The notes under the pieces were generated by a model. It did not search any database. It was not told where the DNA came from and saw nothing but the letters and a program-made list of their open reading frames with translations. A stretch of 64,000 bases of DNA from JAHIQC01 sp964565645 (lineage in GTDB: Bacteria > Actinomycetota > Coriobacteriia > Anaerosomatales > JAHIQC01), in assembly GCA_964565645.1 (NCBI GenBank), contig CAZMFQ010000008.1, positions 77,775 through 141,774 of the forward strand, given 5' to 3'. This document shows, piece after piece, positions 33,544 to 41,984 of the stretch. The position numbers and the translations under genes were made by a program. Numbering within the stretch: the first letter of the stretch is position 1; every line of letters starts with the position of its first letter.

Positions 33544-34767
33544 CTAGGAGGAAGGAGGCCTCGACGCCTCGGCGACACGCCCCTCAACGATGGAATCCAG
33601 CATCATCCGCATGTCCGGCCATACCTCAGCCAGGATGTCCAGCCGGCCTCCCGTATCAAGAGAGGCGGTTCGGCGTGCCACGCGCAGTCTGTGCATCATC
33701 GGCCCAATGATGCCGTCCGTATGAACCAGATACTCCGCTATGTCCGCCTCCGACATGGCCAACTTGTAGCCGGATGAAGACCCAGCCACCACGACTCCGC
33801 GATCTCGGAGGCTCCCGATAATCTCGCGGAGTACACGCTTCGATATATCGTGCCCTCGGTTGCTCAGCAGTCGTACCAATTCGTCGGCATACATTGATTG
33901 CCGCGAGGACTCCTCCATCACCCGAGCAAACAAGAGATGGTCGAGAACCTCAGCTCGAAGCACGTCGACCTCATCTGCCGACTTCGTGCCATCGGCGATC
34001 AGCCGCTCGGCCCTAGAGACTGCGTTCTTCGCAATCGCCTCATCAAACTGACCCAGATTCGCAGAATCGAACACGGGACGTTCCATGAAGGGCCAGGCGT
34101 CGAGTGAGAGCTGCTTGCCACGAAGAAGGTCCATGAAGACACTTGAGTGTTCGCCCCGTTTGTCGGGCTCATAGATCTGACTGAGCGTTCCTGCAATCAG
34201 ATCAGCGAGCTGAACGAGTCTGCTCTCCTCGGAGCGCACGTGACGCTGCTCGTAGATGGGAAACAGACTTAACGGACCCATGTCTCCCATGTAGGTTTCG
34301 AACTGACTCATGAACTCGGTGCTGCCGTACTCGTCGAAGCTGATTCTCACGGCCTCGCCGGCAAAGGCCGCAAGCTGCTCCTGCAGTAGGCGCTTGAAGT
34401 ACTTCTGAAAGGACTGCTGGAATCTGAGCCCGGAACGTCCGTCCACGCGTGTCTTGTCGACCACCAACGCGCAGTACTGGAAGTCGACGCCCTGGATCTC
34501 CTTGAGCAGGGCCTCACGAGCCCTGTGATTGCCTCCTATACGGCTGCTCTTCAGCTCCGCTCCGTTGCGGAGCCGACGCGCGATGCCGTCAACTGCCCCA
34601 GCAACAGATTCTGTCTTCTGGCCATCGACAACAACCGCGACACAGATGAACAACCTCGAATCACTCTGGATTCGATCTCCGGTCACCCACGTCCCGCACT
34701 CATCAATGAACACATCGAGAGTTCTGCCATCCTCGGGCGAACCCGTAGCGGATCCCTCAAGAGCCAT
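33544..34767 (-). CDS. DUF3800 protein with C-terminal winged-helix-like region
   Basis: The protein has 407 residues. The DUF3800 domain, an RNase H-like fold, covers about residues 15-225: LDVFIDECGTW, then ISFDEYGST and VQLADLIAGTLSQIYE supply its conserved Asp/Glu residues. The extension 260-407 is helical and includes a winged-helix-like part (NRGHDISKRVLREIIGSLRDRGVVVA). DUF3800 proteins are frequent cargo of mobile elements and of unknown function. The ATG follows GAGGTGACTCGAC. It is the last gene of element B, about 200 bases from the right att core. Confidence 0.8.
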   Translation of the reverse strand: MALEGSATGSPEDGRTLDVFIDECGTWVTGDRIQSDSRLFICVAVVVDGQKTESVAGAVDGIARRLRNGAELKSSRIGGNHRAREALLKEIQGVDFQYCALVVDKTRVDGRSGLRFQQSFQKYFKRLLQEQLAAFAGEAVRISFDEYGSTEFMSQFETYMGDMGPLSLFPIYEQRHVRSEESRLVQLADLIAGTLSQIYEPDKRGEHSSVFMDLLRGKQLSLDAWPFMERPVFDSANLGQFDEAIAKNAVSRAERLIADGTKSADEVDVLRAEVLDHLLFARVMEESSRQSMYADELVRLLSNRGHDISKRVLREIIGSLRDRGVVVAGSSSGYKLAMSEADIAEYLVHTDGIIGPMMHRLRVARRTASLDTGGRLDILAEVWPDMRMMLDSIVEGRVAEASRPPSS

Positions 34768-34859
34768 GTCGAGTCACCTCACTGCTCGGTTCAGTGATCT
34801 GAGGATCACGTACTACCGATTATGAAGGGTGACGCCGACATCGTCGCAGTCCGCAGCTC

Positions 34860-34878
34860 TGCTATGACTCTGCTATCA
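34860..34878. repeat. Integrase B arm-type repeats, right end
   Basis: TGCTATGA (34860-34867) and TGCTATCA (34871-34878) are 11 bp apart and about 97 bases inside the right att core, mirroring 18357-18376 at the other end. Confidence 0.6.
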
Positions 34879-34974
34879 AGTGAGGTTCGCCGACGCTCGT
34901 CAACGCGATGCCAGAGAAGCTTCCTTGTGACTGGGACAAGCTCGGACTCGCTCAGATCGCGAAACCTGCTCCTA

Positions 34975-35019
34975 TTCCTAAACCTGGTGTCGCACGTTCG
35001 AATCGTGCCGGGGGCACCA
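34975..35019 (+). repeat. att core, right end of element B
   Basis: This third copy of the 45-bp tRNA-Arg 3' end is identical to the middle copy. It is probably the original chromosomal 3' half, displaced by insertion, since native terminator-like DNA follows it. Confidence 0.9.
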
Positions 35020-35030
35020 TCAAGAACACA

Positions 35031-35060
35031 GAGAGGGACGGCGCGATCGCCGTCCCTCTC
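35031..35060. terminator. Original tRNA-Arg terminator / bidirectional hairpin
   Basis: A perfect 13-bp stem, GAGAGGGACGGCG / CGCCGTCCCTCTC with a CGAT loop, lies 12 bases after the right att core. It also lies 39 bases past the HD-GYP stop, so it can end transcription from both sides. Confidence 0.7.
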
Positions 35061-35099
35061 GTCATACCTCCAGACCTCCTCGCCCGGGTGCGCGTCCGC

Positions 35100-36029
35100 C
35101 TACGCCACCTGGACCTCGTCGCGCATCACACGGGTGAACGCGGCGACCACATCGGGGTCGAACTGCTGGCCGGCGCGCTCCTCGATCTCGATCTTGGCCT
35201 CGCGCGGGGTGCGCCCGGTGCGGTACGGGCGGTCCGTGATCATCGCATCGTAGCTGTCGGCGACCGCGAGCACCCGGGCGCCGAGCGGGATATCCTCGGC
35301 AGCCACACCGTGATACCCCGAGCCGTCGTAGTACTCGTGGTGGTAGCGCACGATCGGCAAGACGTGACTGAGCATCCCGCCCATGGGTTCGAGGAGCATC
35401 GAGCCTTTGCTCGTGTGCGTCTTCATGTGCTCCCACTCCTCGGGAGTCAGAGCGCTCGCCTTGTTCAGCACGTCGAGGTTGATGTCGAGCTTGCCGATGT
35501 CGTGCAGCAGGCCGGCGACTCGGATGTCCTCGGCCTCGGCCTCCGACATGCCCATGGCCAGCGCGATCTTCTGAGCCAGACCGGCCACGCGGACCGAATG
35601 GTCCTGCGTGTAGCCGTCCACGGCGTCGATGAACTTGGAGAGGATCTCCAGGATGCCCTCGTAGGCCTGGTGCAGGTCCTTGTTGGCCTGCGTCTTGAGG
35701 TCGTAGAGCGTGCCGACGACATAGGCGGTCACGATCAGGAACGCGCCCCACAGGAAGATGTTGAGCGTGGGGACCTCGACGCTGCTGCTCAGGAACATGC
35801 TGGGATTGATGACCGCGTAGATCCCGATGAGCAGCACGGCCGCCACTCCCGCCAGCACGCCACGCCGGCGGCCAAGGAAGTATGCGGAGAGCAGCACCGG
35901 GATGTAGAAGAAGTTCAGGAACGCGAGCTTGTTGCTGGCGACCAACACGGTGTAAGCCGCTGCCATCGTCAACACGGCGACCAGCAGCAACTCGAAATTG
36001 TCGAAGAACAGGCGCTTCACGCGCTCCAT
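35100..36029 (-). CDS. HD-GYP phosphodiesterase with membrane-anchored N-terminus
   Basis: This 309-residue HD-GYP protein is predicted to hydrolyse c-di-GMP or a related dinucleotide. N-terminal membrane helices (about 13-110: FELLLVAVLTMAAAYTVLV, VLAGVAAVLLIGIYAVI, FLWGAFLIVTAYVVG) precede the catalytic domain: LLHDIGK at 174-180, then HHEYYDGSGY, and AVADSYDAMITDRPY. The GYP triplet appears as GSGYHG. The ATG at 36029 has GGAGGGGGAG upstream. It is the first chromosomal gene after the islands. Confidence 0.9.
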   Translation of the reverse strand: MERVKRLFFDNFELLLVAVLTMAAAYTVLVASNKLAFLNFFYIPVLLSAYFLGRRRGVLAGVAAVLLIGIYAVINPSMFLSSSVEVPTLNIFLWGAFLIVTAYVVGTLYDLKTQANKDLHQAYEGILEILSKFIDAVDGYTQDHSVRVAGLAQKIALAMGMSEAEAEDIRVAGLLHDIGKLDINLDVLNKASALTPEEWEHMKTHTSKGSMLLEPMGGMLSHVLPIVRYHHEYYDGSGYHGVAAEDIPLGARVLAVADSYDAMITDRPYRTGRTPREAKIEIEERAGQQFDPDVVAAFTRVMRDEVQVA

Positions 36030-36089
36030 ACGACTCCCCCTCCCGACCGCGCGGATGCGCAGCCTCCCCAGGGCCAGTCTAAAAGAATA

Positions 36090-36121
36090 GCCCCTCCTCG
36101 GCATATCGGCCGAAGAGGGGC
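36090..36121 (-). terminator. Terminator of the lipoprotein gene
   Basis: GCCCCTC.TCGG..CCGA.GAGGGGC hairpin. On the minus strand a TATTCTTTTAG tail follows, downstream of the gene ending at 36167. Confidence 0.7.
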
Positions 36122-36166
36122 GTGACGTTAGCGGGCCTGGGACGGCGGACGGAGCCGGACGCCGGA

Positions 36167-36766
36167 CTACTCCACGACGGCCTCTCCGCTGTTGGCGTCG
36201 ACGACCACCGAAGCGGTCGCCTCACCGCTCGGCTCGAGCGAGACATACCACACGAACGTCTTGCTCGCATCGCTCGTCTCGGCCTCGGGGATGTAGGTCA
36301 CGAGCCCCATGCTGTAGGCGGGGGTGCCCGTAAGGCCGGCGGCCTCCACGGCCTTCTTGTACGCGGCATCGCTGTCGACCTTGAACGCCGTGGTGGTCGG
36401 GACCTTGGTCCACTCCTCGGCGCCCAGACCGGCGGTACCGTACTCGCTCGCGGACATGACCGCCCCCTGCGACACGTACACCACGTAGGTGGTGTCGTTG
36501 GCCGGCGAGCCGAAGAGGTATGCCCAGACGGGCGTCCCGGTCGAGGTGACCGACATCGCGGTCTGCACCAACAGGAGCTTCGCATCCGGAGCCGTGGTCG
36601 AGAGCACCGACTGCGCCACGGTTATGCCGCCCGCTGCGGTGGAGCCCGCCGGCGCCGGGGTCTCAGCGGACTTGCCTTTGCAGCCGGCAACGACCATCGC
36701 CAGCATGAGCGCGAACACAAGGATCGCGGCGACCCTCGTGGTGCGTGTGTTGAGACGGTGAGACAT
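36167..36766 (-). CDS. Lipoprotein of unknown function
   Basis: The product has 199 residues. A signal sequence with lipobox (VFALMLAMVVAGCKG) predicts lipid attachment at Cys 29. The mature part is Ala/Thr-rich, then forms beta-strand-rich blocks (DTTYVVYVSQGAVM, KTFVWYVSLEPSGEATASVVVDANSGEAVVE). The ending resembles a PepSY-like strand pair, a fold of small extracytoplasmic inhibitor or chaperone domains. The ATG at 36766 was chosen so that the signal peptide begins at the start. Confidence 0.7.
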   Translation of the reverse strand: MSHRLNTRTTRVAAILVFALMLAMVVAGCKGKSAETPAPAGSTAAGGITVAQSVLSTTAPDAKLLLVQTAMSVTSTGTPVWAYLFGSPANDTTYVVYVSQGAVMSASEYGTAGLGAEEWTKVPTTTAFKVDSDAAYKKAVEAAGLTGTPAYSMGLVTYIPEAETSDASKTFVWYVSLEPSGEATASVVVDANSGEAVVE

Positions 36767-36915
36767 GGGAACCCGCTTTCCGGATCGCTGAGCGTAGATG
36801 ACGCGCACACGACGATACGCCTTCACGCGCCGCACGAGTACCCCCCAGAGGCGTACGCGCCCCTACAACGACGGTCGTAGGCCGCCTGTGACGCGGAAGG
36901 GGGCGAACCGCCGCG

Positions 36916-37545
36916 TCATTGCGCGCCGACCGTCTGTAGCAGGTGCAACACCTCAGAGTCGTCGACCTGGTCGAAATGGCGGTAGAACTGCCCCACGGCG
37001 TAGAAGACCTCCGGCTCGGCCAGCGCAACCACTGCATCGACCCGATGCCGCATCGAGCTGGCCGTATCGGCGGAGACCACGGGCGCTGCGACCACCACGC
37101 GTGCCGCTCCATGACGTTTGAGGTAGTCCGCGGCGGCGAACACCGTGAGCCCGGTCGCGATGCCGTCGTCGACGACGATCGCCGTCTTGCCCGCCACCTG
37201 CGGCGGCTCGGATCCGCGGTGGTAGCGCTCCATGCGGGTGTCGATCTTGTCGCGGGCGGTGTGCGCCAGGACCTCGAGTTCGGACAGCGTGTAGCCCGCG
37301 TAGACGTTCTGCGTGACCGCTCCATCGGCGTCGACCGCCCCGATCGCGTACTCAGGGTTGCCCGGCGCTCCGATCTTGCTCGCGATCACGATGTCGAGCG
37401 GGAGCTTCAGGCGCCGCGCGACCTCCGCTGCCACCACGACGCCTCCACGGGGAATCCCGAACACCACCGCGTCATGTGCCCCGGCGAACTCGGAGCTCAA
37501 CTCCTCGGCGAGTGAACGGCCTGCGTGCATACGATCGCGGAACAT
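36916..37545 (-). CDS. Phosphoribosyltransferase family protein
   Basis: This 209-residue type I PRTase has the PRPP-binding loop AIVVDDGIATGLT and N-terminal VVFGIPRGGVVVAAEVARRL. It matches the stand-alone 'phosphoribosyltransferase' family often annotated as a predicted dienelactone/PRTase protein, whose substrate is unknown. The catalytic Lys/Arg region is LDIVIASKIGAPGNPEYAIGAV. The ATG is preceded by GGGGAGG. It may be transcribed with the ABC genes upstream (54-base gap). Confidence 0.82.
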   Translation of the reverse strand: MFRDRMHAGRSLAEELSSEFAGAHDAVVFGIPRGGVVVAAEVARRLKLPLDIVIASKIGAPGNPEYAIGAVDADGAVTQNVYAGYTLSELEVLAHTARDKIDTRMERYHRGSEPPQVAGKTAIVVDDGIATGLTVFAAADYLKRHGAARVVVAAPVVSADTASSMRHRVDAVVALAEPEVFYAVGQFYRHFDQVDDSEVLHLLQTVGAQ

Positions 37546-37599
37546 CGTGCCTCCCCACGGAGGCTATACCCCGATTGGCCGGGCGGCCGGTCCGAGCGG

Positions 37600-38358
37600 C
37601 TAGCGTCCGACCCTCGTCCAGCGGCACGCGTGCGCCTCGGCGAGTTCGAGGGCCTCGTAGAACACCACGCCCAGGAGCGCCATCCCGAGTATCCCGGCGA
37701 ACATCGAGGCGTAGTCGATCCGCGCCCACGAGTCGACGATGTAGTAGCCCAGCCCGCTGTTGCCGCCGAACGACTCGGCCAGGAACAGCACCGCGACCGC
37801 GGTCCCGATCCCGATACGCAGCGCGGTGAAGATCTCGGGCAACGCGGCCGGTACGACCACGTGCCAAAGCACCTGCATCCGTGAGGCGCCGAGTGAGCGG
37901 ACCGAGAGCACGCTCGCGGTCGGTATCGAGCGGGCGGCGTCGCGGGCGGTGACGAGGATCTGGAAGAACACGATCAGCGTGATGAGCGCGATCTTGGACA
38001 GGTCACCCAGGCCGAGCAGCACGAGCAGCACGGGCAAGAGGACGACCTTGGGCACGGGATAGGCGAGGAAGATGAGCGGCGCGGCTATCGAATCGGCACG
38101 CGGTGAGCGGCCGAGCGCGAGGCCGAGAGGCACGGCGAGCAGCGTCCCGAGAGCAGTCGCGGCCAGGACACGCCAGGTGCTCACGAGCAGGTGCCCCGCG
38201 ATCTCGGGACCGAAATCCTCGGCGAAGGCCGCGAACGCGGCGAGCGGACCCGGCAGCGCCGGGGAGTCGACCGCGAGCGAGAGCAGCTGCCAGCCCACCA
38301 GCAGCACGACCGACGCGCCGAGGTACCCGAGCGCTTTGCGCGCGACGCGGCCGCTCAC
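37600..38358 (-). CDS. ABC transporter permease (SsuC/TauC/ThiX type)
   Basis: This 252-residue inner-membrane permease has about six helices (for example LGYLGASVVLLVGWQLLSL, ALITLIVFFQILVTA). The EAA-like coupling loop is AARSIPTASVLSVRSLGASRMQVLWHVVVPAALPEIFTALR. The GTG start overlaps the stop of the ATPase gene (GTGA). Together with the ATPase and the binding protein it forms an importer of the nitrate/sulfonate/taurine or thiamine-precursor class; the substrate cannot be read from the sequence. Confidence 0.88.
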   Translation of the reverse strand: MSGRVARKALGYLGASVVLLVGWQLLSLAVDSPALPGPLAAFAAFAEDFGPEIAGHLLVSTWRVLAATALGTLLAVPLGLALGRSPRADSIAAPLIFLAYPVPKVVLLPVLLVLLGLGDLSKIALITLIVFFQILVTARDAARSIPTASVLSVRSLGASRMQVLWHVVVPAALPEIFTALRIGIGTAVAVLFLAESFGGNSGLGYYIVDSWARIDYASMFAGILGMALLGVVFYEALELAEAHACRWTRVGR

Positions 38359-39134
38359 AGCGGTGCCCCCGCTTTGTGCAGCGCGCCCTCGGCCACGAGC
38401 AACCCGCGCACCTCGGTGACCTTGTGAAAGAACTCCTCGGTCATCCGGTACTCCGGGCTGCCCATACCCGGGTTCTCGACGATCTCGGTCACGCGGCCGG
38501 GCCTCGGCGATATCACGACGATCCGGCGGCCCAGGAACACCGCCTCGGCGATCGAGTGCGTCACGAGGACCGAAGCGTGGCCGCGCGTGCGCCAGAGCTC
38601 GAGGAGCAGGTCCTGCAGGTCCTCGCGGGTCAGCGCGTCCAGGGCCGAGAGCGGCTCGTCCATGAGCAGAAGGTCGGCGTCGAGCGCTATGGCGCGGGCC
38701 AGGCCGAGGCGCTGGCGCATCCCGCCGGAGAGCTCACCGGGATACGCGTCCGCGAACTCGGCGAGCCCCACGAGCGCGAGCGAGCGCATCGCCTGCTCGC
38801 GACGCTCGCGCGCGGGCACGCCCCGGACCTGCAGCCCGAGGGCGGCGTTGGCGAGCACGGTCTTCCAGGGCAGCAGACCGAAGTCCTGCAGGATCAGAGC
38901 GGTCGTGCGCCGCGGTCCAGACAGCGTGGCCCCGTCGATTCGGACCTCGCCCTCGGTGGCGTGGAGCATCCCGGCGGCGAGCAGCAGCAGCGTGGACTTG
39001 CCGCAGCCGCTCGGGCCGATGATGGCGACGGGCTCACCCGCGCCGACGTCGAGGTCGACGCCCTCGAGGGCGCGCGTGATGCGCCCCACGCCCGCGTAGG
39101 TATGGCCGACCTTGGAAAACCGGAGTGACGCCAC
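38355..39134 (-). CDS. ABC transporter ATP-binding protein (SsuB/TauB type)
   Basis: This 259-residue ATPase is complete: Walker A GPSGCGKST, Q-loop LILQDFGLLPWKT, signature LSGGMRQRLGLARA, Walker B LLLMDEPLSALD and the H-loop VTHSIAEAV. It energises the permease whose gene it overlaps by 4 bases. GTG start with AAGGGGACC 6 bases upstream. The binding-protein stop is 13 bases further upstream, so the three genes are one operon. Confidence 0.93.
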   Translation of the reverse strand: MASLRFSKVGHTYAGVGRITRALEGVDLDVGAGEPVAIIGPSGCGKSTLLLLAAGMLHATEGEVRIDGATLSGPRRTTALILQDFGLLPWKTVLANAALGLQVRGVPARERREQAMRSLALVGLAEFADAYPGELSGGMRQRLGLARAIALDADLLLMDEPLSALDALTREDLQDLLLELWRTRGHASVLVTHSIAEAVFLGRRIVVISPRPGRVTEIVENPGMGSPEYRMTEEFFHKVTEVRGLLVAEGALHKAGAPL

Positions 39135-39147
39135 AGGGCAGGTCCCC

Positions 39148-40134
39148 TTACGGGGTGACCATCACGAGGTCCTCGTAGGTGACCGGCTTGCCCAGGAGCT
39201 TCTTGGTGTCCATCCAGGCCAGCACGGCGCTGATCTGCTCCTCGCTCGGCACGTCGGCCTTGGGGTAGGTGTTGATCTTGTAGCTGTCCTTGATGGGCTC
39301 GGGCAGCTTGGCCCGCTCGACCAGCGTGGCGCGGTACGCGTCGGGGTCCGCGTTGCCGAGGTCGACCGCTTCGTCCCAGACCTCGAGCAGCGCGGTCATC
39401 GACTCGATGCCGCCCGGAGAGACGAGGTACTCGTCGGAGAAGCCGAGGATCGTCTGCGAGAGGTTCTCGCCCTTGGTGTCATCGCCGAGGAGCTTGGCGC
39501 CCTGCGCCACGGCGAGCGAGAGGAACGGCTCGGGGAGCGCGGCGGCTTTGAGCTGGCCCTTCATGAGCAACTCGAAGCGCACGGGGACCTTCTTGACCTC
39601 TTCTTTGGCCACCTTCTCGGCGGGGACGCCGGCCTGCAGCATGAGCCCGTCGAGCACGTACTCCTGGATGGTGCCCGAGGAGGTCCCGACCGGCACGCCC
39701 GCGAGCGCGCTCAGGTCCTGGTATGCCGAGTCGGCGGGAACGACGATGCCGAAGCGGCCCTCTGCCGGAGTGGCGCCGAGCATCACGGTGCCGATGGTCA
39801 CGCCCGAACCGCCCTGCTCGAGCAGTGCCGCAGCGATGATGTCACCCATGAACGCGTCGATCTCACCGGCGGTGAACGCCGCGTCACGCTCGGCGGCGGC
39901 CTGGAAGTCAACGAACGTGACGTCGAGGCCGGCCTTGGTGAACAGGCCCTCCTTCTCGGCGACCCACAGCGGGAGGCTGTCCTCGGTGGGCAGCACGCCG
40001 ATACGCACAGGCGCGAGCTTGACGGGCTCCTCGGCGACCGGTTCCTCGGCGGGCTTCGCGGAGCAGCCAGCAAGCAGCGCGACGCTGATGGCGAGCGCGG
40101 TGAGCAGGGCGACGATGCGGCGGATCGCGGTCAT
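39148..40134 (-). CDS. ABC transporter substrate-binding lipoprotein (NMT1/SsuA type)
   Basis: The product has 328 residues. The lipobox VALLAGCSA puts the lipidated Cys at about residue 23. The mature protein begins with the NMT1/SsuA fold: VRIGVLPTEDSLPLWVAEKEGLFTKAGLDVTF, then AFTAGEIDAFMGDIIAAALL and FELLMKGQLKAAALPEPF. It captures the ligand outside the membrane for the permease/ATPase pair. The ATG at 40134 was chosen for the signal peptide. The frame remains open upstream without similarity. Candidate ligands are aliphatic sulfonates or pyrimidine precursors. Confidence 0.88.
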   Translation of the reverse strand: MTAIRRIVALLTALAISVALLAGCSAKPAEEPVAEEPVKLAPVRIGVLPTEDSLPLWVAEKEGLFTKAGLDVTFVDFQAAAERDAAFTAGEIDAFMGDIIAAALLEQGGSGVTIGTVMLGATPAEGRFGIVVPADSAYQDLSALAGVPVGTSSGTIQEYVLDGLMLQAGVPAEKVAKEEVKKVPVRFELLMKGQLKAAALPEPFLSLAVAQGAKLLGDDTKGENLSQTILGFSDEYLVSPGGIESMTALLEVWDEAVDLGNADPDAYRATLVERAKLPEPIKDSYKINTYPKADVPSEEQISAVLAWMDTKKLLGKPVTYEDLVMVTP

Positions 40135-40196
40135 GTTCAGTCCAATCCTCGGTCTTGTTCCGGATGCGGATCGGCCGGGTCGCGGCCTGGGGGCGC

Positions 40197-40799
40197 CTAG
40201 CAGTTGGGGCACAACGGGCGACGCATGCGGATCTCGTCGCGCGAGGGGATGCCTGAGAACCCGGCGACGGCCGAACCCGTGTCGTCCACGAGCTTGCCCA
40301 CGGCGATGTCGTAGATGGCGAAGGAGTGACGCTGATAGAAGTACAGGAGCGGTATGTCGTCGTTGGAAACGCCCACACGGATGGCCTGGATCCCGCGTTC
40401 GACTCCGTAGGAAGCCGCCGCGCGCAGCAGTGCGGAACCGACCCCGTGGCCCTGATAGTCCGGGTACACGGAGAGCAGAACGATCACGAGCTCCCCGCGA
40501 TCGACCGCAAGCGAGAGCAACCCGCCGAGCTTGCCGTCCACCTCGGCGATCAGGTTGATCCCACGCAGGATGTCGAAGGTCCTGCCGAACGCGTCGACCT
40601 CGACCTCGCCGAGCGCGCGGTCGCAGATCTCCTCGATGGCCGATCGGTCGGTGGGTCGTGCTTCGCGCACCACGAACGACAGATCCTCGGGCGTCTGGTG
40701 CTCGGCGCACGTGATCGTCATGCGCGCCTCGTTCAACGGCAGGTCGCGCCCGCACTGCGGACAGCGGTACTGCGGATATGGCATCTCGAACTCGTCCAT
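40197..40799 (-). CDS. GNAT N-acetyltransferase with N-terminal zinc ribbon
   Basis: This 200-residue protein has a zinc-ribbon-like start (YRCPQCGRDLPLNEARMTITCAEH) followed by a GNAT domain. The acetyl-CoA loop is VYPDYQGHGVGSALLRAA, and the C-terminal strand region is RVGVSNDDIPLLYFYQRHSF. The last residues, RPLCPNC, form another Cys pair. It probably acetylates a small molecule or amine. The ATG at 40799 follows GGAGGCACAGTG. It lies 62 bases upstream of the binding-protein gene and is probably the first gene of the ABC operon. Confidence 0.85.
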   Translation of the reverse strand: MDEFEMPYPQYRCPQCGRDLPLNEARMTITCAEHQTPEDLSFVVREARPTDRSAIEEICDRALGEVEVDAFGRTFDILRGINLIAEVDGKLGGLLSLAVDRGELVIVLLSVYPDYQGHGVGSALLRAAASYGVERGIQAIRVGVSNDDIPLLYFYQRHSFAIYDIAVGKLVDDTGSAVAGFSGIPSRDEIRMRRPLCPNC

Positions 40800-40971
40800 C
40801 ACTGTGCCTCCATGTAGGTGCTCGTCCCGAAGCGCCTTCCTTTATATCGCTAACGCGCCCCGGGCGCACGACCGCTCACCGGGTGCGTCGGCCGGCAGGC
40901 GGCCACTGCGATAGAATCCCAGATGGTATCCGTGCGCAGTCAAACCGTCTTCCGCCCCGCCGAGGAGTCCC

Positions 40972-41856
40972 ATGCAGCTCCCCATCCCGCTTCTCGACTC
41001 ACACCCGCTCGCGCCCACGGCGCTGGCCGCCGGCGAGGTGCTCTACACCGATCTGGACGGCACGCTGCTCGGCCCCGGCGGCTCCCTGCTCGTGGACGCG
41101 GCGGGCGCGCCGTCACTCACCGCCGCCTCGGCGGTCGTGGCCGTCAACCGCGCCGGACTCACGGTCGTACCCTGCACCGGACGCAACCGCTTCCAGACCC
41201 ACGAGATCGCGCGGATGTGCGACTGGTCGGGATTCATCGCCGAGCTCGGCTGCGTGATGGTGCCTGGCCGAGGAGCGGCACCGCTGTACTTCACCGGCGA
41301 CTGGGACTCCTCGGCCCTGCGCGCCGACGAGACGCCTTTCGAAGCCATAACCCGCGCCGGAGCGCTCGACCTGCTCCGCGAGGCGTTCCCCGGGCGGATC
41401 GAGAACCACACCCCCTGGCACGTGAACCGCGAGGCGACGCACGTGCTGCGCGGCAACATCGACGTCGACGCCGCCAGAACGCCCCTTCGCGGCCTGGACC
41501 TGCCCGTCGACATCATCGATAACGGCATCATCAACCCGCCCGCCACCACGCTTTCGGGCGTAAGTGAGGTCCACGCGTACCACCTCCTGCCCGCCGGCGT
41601 CACCAAGGCCGGGGCGATCGCGACGGACCGCGAACGCCGGGGCATCGCGGCGAGCGGGGCCCTCGCGATAGGCGACTCCGCTACTGACGTGCAGATGGCC
41701 GAGGAGGTCTCCCTCGCGGTCGTGGTCGGCCAGGCGGCCGAGGACGCGCGTGTGCTGGAGGCCGCGCAGGCCTACGGCAACGTCGCGCTGACCCGGGCCG
41801 CCAAGGGCGAGGGCTGGGCCGAGTTCGTCTCCGCGTGGATCGCCGCACGGGCCTGA
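40972..41856 (+). CDS. HAD-superfamily phosphatase (SPP/Cof-like)
   Basis: This 294-residue HAD hydrolase has motif I YTDLDGTLL (nucleophile Asp), motif II PCTGRN, a Lys near GVTKAGAIATD and motif IV GDSATDVQMAEE. It contains the C2-type cap of the Cof/sucrose-phosphatase class. It should dephosphorylate a sugar phosphate or similar metabolite in the cytoplasm. The ATG follows CCGAGGAG. It is divergent from the GNAT gene. Confidence 0.87.
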   Translation: MQLPIPLLDSHPLAPTALAAGEVLYTDLDGTLLGPGGSLLVDAAGAPSLTAASAVVAVNRAGLTVVPCTGRNRFQTHEIARMCDWSGFIAELGCVMVPGRGAAPLYFTGDWDSSALRADETPFEAITRAGALDLLREAFPGRIENHTPWHVNREATHVLRGNIDVDAARTPLRGLDLPVDIIDNGIINPPATTLSGVSEVHAYHLLPAGVTKAGAIATDRERRGIAASGALAIGDSATDVQMAEEVSLAVVVGQAAEDARVLEAAQAYGNVALTRAAKGEGWAEFVSAWIAARA

Positions 41857-41984
41857 GCGAGCGCAAACGAGGTCCGCGATGCCGCTCGTCGTTGCCTTGA
41901 GACCGCTCGTAGGCGTATGATTCGTCTGCTCACCTCGGTTTCTTTGCACGCCGGTGAGCGTTGACATCGATCACGCAGGCTCCG

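Larger units (their letters stand above)
18252..34974. mobile_element. Integrated element B (tRNA-Arg island, about 16.7 kb)
   Basis: The element is bounded by att cores at 18252-18296 and 34975-35019, with TGCTATGA-type direct repeats inside both ends (18357-18376 and 34860-34878). Integrase, excisionase and a DUF5131 gene lie at the left end. Cargo: a possible HUH replication protein, J-domain proteins, RadC, two HEPN proteins, a PaeR7I/XhoI-type restriction-modification pair and a DUF3800 protein. No conjugation or capsid genes were recognised. Confidence 0.85.
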
